Shown here one piece after another: positions 24,675 through 38,055 of a stretch of DNA of 64,000 nucleotides (position 1 is its first letter; each line of letters starts with the position of its first letter). Under the pieces are notes generated by a model. The model was not told the DNA's origin. It was given only the letters and a program-made list of their open reading frames with translations, and made no database searches. The translations under genes and the position numbers were made by a program. The stretch comes from Panulirus ornatus. Taxonomy: Eukaryota; Arthropoda; Malacostraca; Decapoda; Palinuridae. The stretch lies in NCBI RefSeq assembly GCF_036320965.1, contig NC_092234.1, positions 39,562,505 through 39,626,504 of the forward strand, read 5' to 3'.

Positions 24675-25881
24675 TGTGGGAGGCAAGTTGTTAGAAGCAG
24701 TGAAAAGTTTTTATCGAGGATGTAAGGCATGTGTACGTGTAGGAAGAGAGGAAAGTGATTGGTTCTCAGTGAATGTAGGTTTGCGGCAGGGGTGTGTGAT
24801 GTCTCCATAGTTGTTTAATTTGTTTATGGATGGGGTTGTTAGGGAGGTGAATGCAAGAGTTTTGGAAAGAGGGGCAAGGATGAAGTCTGTTGGGGACGAG
24901 AGAGCTTGGGAAGTGAGTCAGTTGTTGTTCACTGATGATACAGCGCTGGTGGCTGATTCATGTGAGAAACTGCAGAAGCTGGTGACTGAGTTTGGTAAAG
25001 TGTGTGAAAGAAGAAAGTTAACAGTAAATATGAATAAGAGCAAGGTTATTAGGTACAGTAGGGTTGAGGGTCAAGTAAATTGGGAAGTGAGTTTGAATGG
25101 AGAAAAACTGGAGGAAGTGAAGTGTTTTAGATATCTGGGAGTGGATCTGGCAGCGGATGGAAACATGGAAGCGGAAGTGGATCATAGGGTGGGGGAGGGG
25201 GCGAAAATTCTGGGAGCCTTGAAGAATGTGTGGAAGTCGAGAACATTATCTCGGAAAGCAAAAATGGGTATGTTTGAAGGAATAGTGGTTCCAACAATGT
25301 TGTATGGTTGCGAGGCGTGGACTATGGATAGAGTTGTGCGCAGGAGGATGGATGTGCTGGAAATGAGATGTTTGAGGACAATGTGTGGTGTGAGGTGGTT
25401 TGATCGAGTAAGTAACGTAAGGGTAAGAGAGATGTGTGGAAATAAAAAGAGCGTGGTTGAGAGAGCAGAAGAGGGTGTTTTGAAATGGTTTGGTCACATG
25501 GAGAGAATGAGTGAGGAAAGATTGACCAAGAGGATATATGTGTCGGAGGTGGAGGGAACGAGGAGAAGAGGGAGACCAAATTGGAGGTGGAAAGATGGAG
25601 TGAAAAAGATTTTGTGTGATCGGGGCCTGAACATGCAGGAGGGTGAAAGGAGGGCAAGGAATAGAGTGAATTGGAGCGATGTGGTATACCGGGGTTGACG
25701 TGCTGTCAGTGGATTGAATCAAGGCATGTGAAGCGTCTGGGGTAAACCATGGAAAGCTGTGTAGGTATGTATATTTGCGTGTGTGGACGTATGTATATAC
25801 ACGTGTATGGGGGTGGGTTGGGCCATTTCTTTCGTCTGTTTCCTTGCGCTACCTCGCATACACGGGAGACAGCGACAAAGC
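24672..25881 (+). mobile_element. 5'-truncated LINE, RT palm to 3' end
   Basis: Begins right after (AT)n at GGTGTGGGAGGCAAG (YGVGGKLLEAVKSFYRG). A stop (CCATAGTTG) interrupts motif B after QGCVMSP at 24,810. From 24,811 to 25,698 it is open: LLFTDDTALVADS (the A of FADD changed to T), NKSKVI, FRYLGVDL, the C-terminus and GRPNWRWKDGV. Short 3' UTR with stem-loop and A-tail, then (AT)4. Confidence 0.9.
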
Positions 25882-25900
25882 AAAAAAAAAAATATATATA

Positions 25901-26908
25901 TGATACAGCGCTGGTGGCTGATTCATGTGAGAAACTGCAGAAGCTGGTGACTGAGTTTGGTAAAGTGTGTGAAAGAAGAAAGTTAACAGTAAATGTGAAT
26001 AAGAGCAAGGTTATTAGGTACAGTAGGGTTGAGGGTCAAGTCAATTGGGAGGTAAGTTTGAATGGAGAAAAACTGGAGGAAGTAAAGTGTTTCAGATATC
26101 TGGGAGTGGATCTGGCAGCGGATGGAACCATGGAAGTGGAAGTGGATCATAGGGTGGGGGAGGGAGCGAAAATCCTGGGAGCCTTAAAGAATGTGTGGAA
26201 GTCGAGAACATTATCTCGGAAAGCAAAAATGGGTATGTTTGAAGGAATAGTGGTTCCAACAATGTTGTATGGTTGCGAGGTGTGGGCTATGGATAGAGTT
26301 GTGCGCAGGAGGATGGATGTGCTGGATGTATGGTTGCGAGGCGTGGGCTATGGATAGAGTTGTGCGCAGGAGGATGGATGTGCTGGAAATGAGGTTTGAG
26401 GACAATGTGTGGTGTGAGGTGGTTTGATCGAGTAAGTAACGTAAGGGTAAGAGAGATGTGTGGAAATAAAAAGAGCGTGGTTGAGACAGCAGAAGAGGGT
26501 GTTTTGAAATGGTTTGGGCACATGGAGAGAATGAGTGAGGAAAGATTGACCAAGAGGATATATGTGTTGGAGGTGGAGGGAACAAGGAGAAGTGGGAGAC
26601 CAAATTGGAGGTGGAAAGATGGAGTGAAAAAGATTTTGTGTGATCGGGGCCTGAACATGCAGGAGGGTGAAAGGAGGGCAAGGAATAGAGTGAATTGGAT
26701 CGATGTGGTATACCGGGGTTGACGTGCTGTCAGTGGATTGAATCAGGGCATGTGAAGCGTCTGGGGTAAACCATGGAAAGCTGTGTAGGTATGTATATTT
26801 GCGTGTGTGGACGTGTATGTATATACATGTGTATGGGGGTGGGTTGGGCCATTTCTTTCATCTGTTTCCTTGCGCTACCTCGCAAATGCGGGAGACAGCG
26901 ACAAAGTA
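25901..26908 (+). mobile_element. 5'-truncated LINE with 61-bp internal duplication
   Basis: Starts immediately after (AT)n at DTALVADSCEKLQKLV. A 61-bp segment (26,265-26,325) is repeated at 26,326-26,386, shifting the frame because 61 is not a multiple of three. The frame resumes at 26,396-26,722 with the C-terminal RT. Short 3' UTR ends in the stem-loop and an A-tail at 26,908. Confidence 0.9.
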
Positions 26909-26927
26909 AAAAAAAAAAAAATATATA

Positions 26928-27840
26928 TGTATGGATGGAGTGATAAGAGAGATGAAAGCAAAACTAGGGAAAAGGGGTGCAGAGATGGAGTGTGGCAGAG
27001 ATATGTTAACTAGTGGCAAGCTTGTTTGAGAATGATAAGAGTGAAGAGGAATTGCTGAAAGTTGTATGTATGTTTTATGATGTGTGTAAGCATAGGCAGT
27101 TGAAGGTAAATGCAAGTAAAAGCAAAGTAATGGTGTTTGAAAGGAGACAGAGTGAAAACATAGATTTTGTAAAACCATATGGAGTGAGGGATGTGTACTA
27201 AATCATGCCGTGGATATGAAGACTGAGAGAATTTAAGTATCTTGGAGCGTCTTGGGTAAGTGTAGTGATATGGAAGGAGAGATAAGGGGGAAAGCAGTAC
27301 AGGGTAGAAGAGTAATTGGGTCCTTTAATAGAATAATGAAGGGTAGAGGTGTAAGTATGGAAGTGAAGAGAGGATTAAGGGACAGCATAGTCCTCCCAAC
27401 CCTGACCTATGCAGCCGAAATATGGATGTGGAATGAGTCACAGAGGTCAAGAATCCAGGATGTGGAAATGAGCTATTTGAGAAGAGCATGTGGTATTCTA
27501 GATGGAATGAAGAAAGAAATGAAACGGTGTATGAGAGATGTGGTACGGCAGGGAATGCAAAGGGAGTGGAGTGGTAGAATGGGTGAAACATAATGTACTT
27601 AAAGGTGGTTTGGGTATGTGGAAAGAATGCAAGACTGGGAGTTTACAAGGAGTGTATGATAGTACAATTAAAGGGGTTGATGTGAGTGGAAGACCACCTG
27701 TGACATGAGCAAACAGGGTGCAGGAATACTGGAGGGAGAGAAATAGTGGAAGAATGCGTGGAATGGTGTATGCAAGGGAGGCATGTGATAAGTGGACAGA
27801 GATAAGTGGAAACCCTTTTGCAATGGCTATCAATGAGTGA
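26928..27840 (+). mobile_element. fragment of a second, distinct RTE-type LINE
   Basis: Protein blocks differ from the main LINE: MDGVIREMKAKL at 26,932, then LFENDKSEEELLKVVCMFYD (FADD decayed to FEND), QLKVNASKSKVMVFERR, FKYLGA-like, KAVQGRRVIGSFNRIMKGRG, RGLRDSIVLPTLTYAAEIW, VEMSYLRRACGI and a GRPPV box. The order matches RTE RT C-terminal halves, but the residues define another subfamily. The two longest open pieces are 27,013-27,201 and 27,252-27,593. Heavily decayed and 5'-truncated at (AT)n following the A-tail of the previous LINE. Confidence 0.8.
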
Positions 27841-31037
<3,197 letters not shown>

Positions 31038-31131
31038 TTAAACATTTGCCATTCCTTTCTCGTTCAGCTTTTTGACAATGGACTTGTGTTTTCCTTTCCC
31101 CTTTTTCCGGCCTCTTCTTGAGAGCCGTCGA
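31038..31131 (-). CDS. putative terminal coding exon of an unidentified host gene
   Basis: On the minus strand a pyrimidine-rich acceptor (CTTTATCTTTCAG, ending at 31,132) precedes a short open segment of 30 codons and a TAA stop (31,038-31,040). The codons read RRLSRRGRKKGKGKHKSIVK followed by KLNEKGMANV: a very basic C-terminus of the kind common in nucleolar or RNA-binding proteins. The intron would be in phase 2, with one exon base before the first full codon. Local GC content is clearly above the flanking AT-rich DNA, which supports coding. I do not recognise the protein and found no upstream exon that joins convincingly, so this remains a candidate. Confidence 0.4.
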
Positions 31132-31231
31132 CTGAAAGATAAAGTAGGGAAGGGTCTGGTCAACTTTTCAATTATTTTAAGACTGAACTTCACTACATCT
31201 GGTCATTTACACAGTTTATGAAAACCTAACT

Positions 31232-31236
<5 letters not shown>

Positions 31237-31301
<65 letters not shown>
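31237..31301. repeat. (AT)n microsatellite
   Basis: About 32 uninterrupted AT units followed by ACACACA. Confidence 0.95.
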
Positions 31302-31307
<6 letters not shown>

Positions 31308-32500
31308 ATCATTTTCAATAATCAACCAGGACCAATTTCAGTGAAAGAGTCCCAGTATTACCCAGGAACTCTTCCTAAAGGCTCTTGCAGCCCATGGGTG
31401 CACCACTTCCAGTAGCAGGAAAAGTGCATTCCTCTGTAGTGAGAAGTTCCCTGAAAAAAGACTGTACTCCCAATGATACAGCCTCACCAGATGTGACTTT
31501 TCACTTACAGTTTAACCTCTTGCAGGCAGAGCCCAACAATACACACACACTTACTTACACATACACATTCACACACACACACATACAATATTTTGTGACA
31601 TTTAAGATGCAGTTTGAAAACAAAAATCAAAATTCACCCTGTGTCTTCTACAGCAATGGTAACAGCTACTGTTGGGAAAGAAATGGTCCTTTTCAACACT
31701 AAGGTAGGCCTATGGTCCAAATGAGTACCCAGAGGAGCCTAAAAATGTACTATTTCAAGTTTTTTGTTTCTGCAACAAATATAAAAAATATAAAATATTG
31801 CAAAACATGTGAAATTATCATAAACTTCAAATAATCAATACACAAAAGCTAACAGGTCTAAGTGGACTTGCAATACTTGGTTGGCTCTCCTTTCCGAGTA
31901 CTCAAAAACCTGCCACCTACCTTTCATATTTTACCCATATGTAATGGCTGTACTATTACAAGCAACTTTTGTATACAATATTCAATAAAAATACATCTGA
32001 AACCATAAAGGAAAAGCTAAAGAACTGTGAAACATTCTCTGCTACTTGCAACAGGGAGAAAAGAAAATGGACCAGAGCAACCACGAAAACATCACAGCAA
32101 AGATGTGCCATTCAGTCTGCTGTTTCATATCATTCTTGTGAAGCCTCCAAAAACCTCACAGCTAGTCCTCCATAATACAAGAGACTAAACCACAACTGAT
32201 ATGAAATACACACAATGAAAAAATATTTGGTAATCTTTTATTCACAGGTGAACAAAAGTATACATGGACACTTACATATTCAGCATTAGCATGTTTCAGT
32301 TTTGTCTTATGTTTCACAAAGGACTAGTAATGAGGCATTCTGCCAATAGGAGGCACTTGTGCTAGCAAGGAGGTACTATCTATAAGCGTTTTCTTTATAA
32401 AATGGCTTATGATGTGAAGTTGACACCTTGCAGATATATCACATGAACAGTATAAGAAATGTATAAAAGTTCTAATTTCCTGTAATTTACTGACATATTC
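31302..32500. other. single-copy region without recognised features
   Basis: About 1.2 kb with a short CA-rich tract near 31,540-31,585. ORFs are under about 105 codons and are not convincing. I see nothing that I can name. Confidence 0.4.
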
Positions 32501-32504
32501 AGGT

Positions 32505-33350
32505 TGGGTTGAATGCTGTATGAGTTAACATGCACCATAATATGTAAGTAATATGATGAGTGAAATGGTTAAGGTAGTGCTGACAAAATATAGCCTGTTA
32601 TCATTAAAAGCTTACTGGTAATCTTTACGGTGTAGATAGTCCCCGACTTACGATTGTTCGACTTACGATTTTTCAACTTTACAATGGTGCAATATTGATA
32701 TGAATTCAGTAGAAAACGTATTTTGAATTTTGAAGTTTGATCTCTTTTCCAGGACTGGCAATATGCAGCTTCCAATCAGCCATGCGATCACTAGTGTAAA
32801 CAACTGTATTAAGTGTATTTTTGACTTGAGATATGTTCAACTTAGGATGGGTTTACTGGAACGCTGCCCCATCATAAGTTGAGAATAGGCTGTATCGTTA
32901 TTAAAACAATGCTTATTTGCATTATCAATGGAGAAGGAAGCAGCGTTTCTAGAGGGGAATCAGTTTTCTTTGGGGAAGCAAAATTCCTTGGCAGGAAGCG
33001 AAAGTGGCATGCACTGCTTCGCTGACAGATAATGTGTTTGATGACTGATACAAGAGTTAACATGTACTGCAATACATAAGTAACGCTTGAGTGAAGTGGT
33101 TATGGTAGTGTTGACAAAAACATATTCTAGTTTATCTGCAAAAGCTTTACAGTAATTTTTCTGTATTGTTATAGAAACAATGGCTGAGTACTTAATGGAG
33201 AACTGTAATTCAGGGAAACAAAAGGCCCACAGCCACATTGGAGGCAGCGTTCTTTTAGGGGAAGCAGTGTTCCTTCAGGAGAAGTAGAGTTCCTCGGCAG
33301 GAAGCCAAGGTGCCATGCACCACTCTGCTGGCAGCAAAATGCAAGTTTGC
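32505..33350. repeat. diverged tandem duplication, about 0.3-0.55 kb period
   Basis: GAGTTAACATG...AAGTAA...GAGTGAAATGGTTAAGGTAGTG at about 32,521-32,579 is repeated in altered form at about 33,053-33,112. GGAAGCAGCGTT...GGCAGGAAG at about 32,936-33,020 recurs at about 33,243-33,345. The Tigger-like element lies inside the first copy. Substitutions and small indels are frequent, so the duplication is old. Confidence 0.55.
32633..32892. mobile_element. Tigger/pogo-like MITE (non-autonomous DNA transposon)
   Basis: A 260-bp element. The left end reads TAGATAGTCCCCGACTTACG (first base probably C originally) and the reverse complement of the right end reads CAGCCTATTCTCAACTTATG, an imperfect terminal inverted repeat. 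TA follows the right end, as expected for TA target duplication in Tc1/mariner-pogo elements; the left flank has mutated to TG. The subterminal repeats GACTTACGATT and its variants are typical of Tigger-type elements. No transposase is encoded. Confidence 0.7.
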
Positions 33351-33589
33351 CAAAGTTAACTGTATATCAGCTTCTGTATAATTCTTGGATAATTGTTTTC
33401 TTCTCCAGTAAGTCACACTGTGATGGAGCTGGCATCCTAAAAGTGTCACAGTATAAGTCTAGAAGTTTCAGTTGATAACCTAAAACCAGTAGGACCAACA
33501 GGAGATCTAATATTTTGTACATCAACCAACCTCAACACATGCAGATGGGGACAATGTTGAATTTCCACTGTAAGTTTTGGACACTATTT

Positions 33590-33915
33590 AATCCATGATG
33601 GTAATACAGATGAGTATTTCATCTATAATGGCAATACAGAGTGAACTCTGTTGAATGACACTTGCCATCTCCCCATGTTAAATCCTGGATGTGGGCCTAT
33701 CATATACTGCATATAAATATATTAACTGTTATACCTTCCTTGCAATGATAATATAATTGGTCTATTATGTAACTGGGTCTTATCGTTAGGTTAATAATCA
33801 GCTCTTTCAGTATGAAAAACTAAGATTAACTGTCATATGGGATATTTGGTAGATGAAAAAATTTCTGGAGAAAAATGTTGGGTCGACAGTTACTTGAGAT
33901 CACCAGATAGACATG
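33590..33915. repeat. unclassified interspersed repeat, copy 1
   Basis: Diverged similarity, in the same orientation, to 61,955-62,295. Shared blocks include GTAATACAGA, TTTCATCTATAAT, TGAATGACACTT(G/A)CCATC, AACTGTTAT/ACTGTTATGTA and TTGGGTC(G/A)A. No ORF or terminal repeats were seen. Confidence 0.55.
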
Positions 33916-33995
33916 TATAATGAAATATAAAAGTGTTTTCAAAAAACATTTTTCTTAAATAAGGGTGTATCTCATCCAACAGCACATCTTGTATG

Positions 33996-34114
33996 CTCCA
34001 AAAGAAGGAACAGAGAAGGGGGCCAGGTGAGGATATTCCCTTAAAGGCCAAGACCTCTGTTCTTAACGCTACCTCGCTAATGCGGGAAATGGTGAATAGT
34101 TTGAAAGAAATAAA

Positions 34115-34117
<3 letters not shown>
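33996..34117 (+). mobile_element. SINE-like element, distal half
   Basis: From CTCCAAAAGAAGGAACAGAG through GGGCCAGGTGAGGATATTCC to the stem-loop CGCTACCTCGCTAATGCGGG and the AATAGTTTGAAAG tail, then (AT)n. 5'-truncated. Confidence 0.78.

Positions 34118-34505
<388 letters not shown>

Positions 34506-34589
<84 letters not shown>
34506..34589. repeat. (AT)n and T-tract
   Basis: About 70 bp of AT repeat with one TTA interruption, then about 15 T joining to a LINE 3' end. Confidence 0.93.
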
Positions 34590-36044
34590 AATTTGTCGCT
34601 GTCTCCCGCGTTTGCGAGGTAGCGCAAGGAAACAGAAGAAAGAAATGGCCCAACCCACCCCCATACACATGTATATACATACGTCCACACAAGCAAATAT
34701 ACATACCTACACAGCTTTCCATGGTTTACCCCAAACGCTTCACATGCCCTGATTCAATCCACTGACAGCACGTCAACCCCGGTATACCACATCGATCCAA
34801 TTCACTCTATTCCTTGCCCTCCTTTCACCCTCCTGCATGTTCAGGCCCTGATCACACAAAATCTTTTTCACTCCATCTTTCCACCTCCAATTTGGTCTCC
34901 CACTTCTCCTCGTTCCCTCCACCTCCGACACATATATCCTCTTGGTCAATCTTTCCTCACTCATCCTCTCCATGAGCCCAAACCATTTCAAAACACCCTC
35001 TTCTGCTCTCTCAACCACGCTCTTTTTATTTCCACACATCTCTCTTACCCTTACGTTACTAACTCGATCAAACCACCTCACACCACACATTGTCCTCAAA
35101 CATCTCATTTCCAGCACATCCATCCTCCTGCGCACAACTCTATCCATAGCCCACGCCTCGCAACCATACAACATTGTTGGAACCACTATTCCTTCAAACA
35201 TACCCATTTTTGCTTTCCGAGATAATGTTCTCGACTTCCACACATTATTCAAGGCTCCCAGGATTTTCGCCCCCTCCCCCACCTTATGATCCACTTCCGC
35301 TCTCATGGTTCCATCCGCTGCCAGATCCACTTCCAGATATCTAAAACACTTTACTTCCTCCAGTTTTTCTCCATTCAAACTTACCTCCCAATTGACTTGA
35401 CCCTCAACCCTACTGTACCTAATTACCTTGCTCTTATTTACATTTACTCTTAACTTTCTTCTTTCACACACTTTACCAAACTCAGTCACCAGCTTCTGCA
35501 GTTTCTCACATGAATCAGCCACCAGCGCTGTATCATCAGCGAACAACAACTGACTCACTTCCCAAGCTCTCTCATCCACAACAGACTTCATACTTGCCCC
35601 TCTTTCCAAAACTCTTGCATTTACCTCCCTAACAACCCCATACATAAACAAATTAAACAACCATGGAGACATCACACACCCCTGCCGCAAACCTACATTC
35701 ACTGAGAACCAATCACTTTCCTCCCTTCCTACACGTACATATGCCTTACATCCTCGATAAAAACTTTTCACTGCTTTTAACAACTTGCCTCCCACACCAT
35801 ATATTTTTAATACCTTCCACAGAGCATCTCTATCAACTCTATCATATGCCTTCTCCAGATCCATAAATGCTACATACAAATCCATTTGCTTTTCTAAGTA
35901 TTTCTCACATACATTCTTCAAAGCAAACACCTGATCCACACATCCTCTACCACTTCTGAAACCACACTGTTCTTCCCCAATCTGATGCTCTTTACATGCC
36001 TTAACCCTCTCAATCAATACCCTCCCTTATAATTTACCAGGAAT
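34590..36044 (-). mobile_element. 5'-truncated LINE with open RT
   Basis: The minus-strand ORF 34,773-36,017 (414 codons) runs from MIERVKACKEHQIGEEQCGF through motif A, LRQGCVMSPWLFNLFMYG, LLFADDTALVADS, NKSKVI and FRYLEVDL to GRPNWRWKDGV. Short 3' UTR at 34,590-34,772. The 5' break at TTTACCAGGAATATATAC runs into AT-rich sequence and then a SINE. Confidence 0.92.
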
Positions 36045-36061
36045 ATATACATATATATATA

Positions 36062-36305
36062 TATTCCCTGGGGATGGGGAAAAAGAATACTTCCCACGTA
36101 TTCCCTGCGTGTCGTAGAAGGCGACTAAAAGGGAAGGGAGCAGGAGGCTGGAAATCCTCCCCTCTCGTGTTTTTTTTTTTTTCCCCCCCCAAAAAGAAGG
36201 AACAGAGAAGAGGGCCAGGTGAGGATATTCCCTCAAAGACCCAGTCCTCTGTTCTTAACGCTACCTCGCTATCGCGGGAAATGGCAAATAGTATGAAAGA
36301 AAGAT
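36062..36305 (+). mobile_element. SINE-like element, complete copy
   Basis: Start ATTCCCTGGGGATGGGG, core GTCGTAGAAGGCGACTAAAA, the T-tract/C-tract linker, GAACAGAGAAGAGGGCC, stem-loop CGCTACCTCGCTATCGCGGG and tail ATAGTATGAAAGAAAG. Here the tail is followed by (GA)n instead of (AT)n. Confidence 0.82.
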
Positions 36306-36307
36306 AT

Positions 36308-36310
<3 letters not shown>

Positions 36311-36395
<85 letters not shown>
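36311..36395. repeat. (GA)n microsatellite
   Basis: About 42 GA units between a SINE tail and a 5'-truncated LINE. Confidence 0.95.
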
Positions 36396-36397
<2 letters not shown>

Positions 36398-38011
36398 TTG
36401 GATGGTATTGCAGTGGAATTTATTAAAAAAAGGGGGTGACTGTATGATTGACTGGTTGGTAAGGTTATTTAATGTATGTATGACTCATGGTGAGGTGCCA
36501 GGGGTTGGCGCAATGCGTGCATAGTGCCACTGTACAAAGGCAAAGGGGATAAGAGTGAGTGCTCAAATTTCAGAGTTATAAGTTTGTTGAGTATTCCTGG
36601 TAAATTATATGGGAGGGTATTGATTGAGAGGGTGAAGGCATGTACAGAGCATCAGATTGGGGAAGAGCAGTGTGGTTTCAGAAGTGGTAGAGGATGTGTG
36701 GATCAGGTGTTTGCTTTGAAGAATGTATGTGAGAAATACTTAGAAAAGCAAATGGATTTGTATGTAGCATTTATGGATCTGGAGAAGGCATATGATAGAG
36801 TTGATAGAGATGCTCTGTGGAAGGTATTAAGAATATATGGTGAGGGAGGCAAGTTGTTAGAAGCAGTGAAAAGTTTTTATCGAGGATGTAAGGCATGTGT
36901 ACGTGTAGGAAGAAAGGAAAGTAATTGGTTCTCAGTGAATGTAGGTTTGCGGCAGGGGTGTGTGATGTCTCCATGGTTGTTTAATTTGTTTATGGATGGG
37001 GTTGTTAGGGAGGTGAATGCAAGAGTTTTGGAGAGAGGGGCAAGTATGAAGTCTGTTGGGGATGAGAGAGCTTGGGAAGTGAGTCAGTTGTTGTTCGCTG
37101 ATGATACAGCGCTGGTGGCTGATTCATGTGAGAAACTGCAGAAGCTGGTGACTGAGTTTGGTAAAGTGTGTGAAAGAAGAAACTTAAGAGTACATGTGAA
37201 TAAGAGCAATGTAATTAGGTACAGTAGGGTTGAAGGTCAAGTCAATTGGGAGGGAAGTTTGAATGGAGAAAAACTGGAGGAAGTAAAGTGTTTTAGATAT
37301 CTGGGAGTGGATCATAGGGTGGGGGAGGGGGCGAGAATCCTGGGAACCTTGAAGAATGTGTGGAAGTCGAGAACATTATCTCGGAAAGCAAAAATGGGTA
37401 TGTTTGAAGGAATAGTGGTTCCAACAATGTTGTATGGTTGCGAGGCGTGGGCTATGGATAGAGTTGTGTGCAGGAGGATGGATGTGCTGGAAATGAGATG
37501 TTTGAGGACAATGTGTGGTATGAGGTGGTTGGATCGAGTAAGTAACGTAAGGGTAAGAGAGATGTGTGGAAATAAAAAAAGCGTGGTTGAGAGAGCAGAA
37601 GAGGGTGTTTTGAAATGGTCTGGGCACATGGAGAGAATGAGTGAGGAAAGATTGACCAAGAGGATATATGTGTCGGAGGTGGAGGGAACGAGGAGAAGTG
37701 GGAGACCAAATTGGAGGTGGAAAGATGGAGTGAAAAAGATTTTGTGTGATCGGGGCCTGAACATGCAGGAGGGTGAAAGGAGGGCAAGGAATAGAGTGAA
37801 TTGGAGCGATGTGGTATACCGGGGTTGACGTGCTGTCAGTGGATTGAATCAAGGCATGTGAAGCGTCTGGGGTAAACCATGGAAAGCTGTGTAGGTATGT
37901 ATATTTGTGTGTGTGGACGTATGTATATACATGTGTATGGGGGTGGTTGGGCCATTTCTTTCGTCTGTTTCCTTGCGCTACCTCGCAAACGCGGGAGACA
38001 GCAACAAAGTA
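36396..38011 (+). mobile_element. 5'-truncated LINE with long open RT
   Basis: Starts at GLDGIAVEFIKK straight after (GA)n, with a frame break near 36,437. The ORF 36,524-37,828 (434 codons) carries GFRSGRGCVDQVFAL, motif A, LRQGCVMSPWLF, LLFADDTALVADS and the C-terminal box. An in-frame deletion removes the residues between FRYLGVD and HRVGEGA (LAADGTMEAEV in other copies). Short 3' UTR with stem-loop, then a TAATAAATATAAAATAAAT tail. Confidence 0.92.
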
Positions 38012-38055
38012 TAATAAATATAAAATAAATATATATATATATTTTTTTTTTGCTT
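38012..38055. repeat. AT-rich centre between two tail-to-tail LINEs
   Basis: A TAAATATAAAATAAA tail, (AT)n and a T-tract connect the 3' ends of the plus-strand LINE to the left and the minus-strand LINE to the right. Confidence 0.85.

Noticed and set aside
31385..31702. 105-codon + strand ORF, and a minus-strand segment after TTTTTTCAG near 31,450
   Set aside because: The + strand ORF becomes His/Thr-rich through a CA repeat. The minus-strand segment is open in several frames for only about 25-35 codons and joins no recognisable exon.
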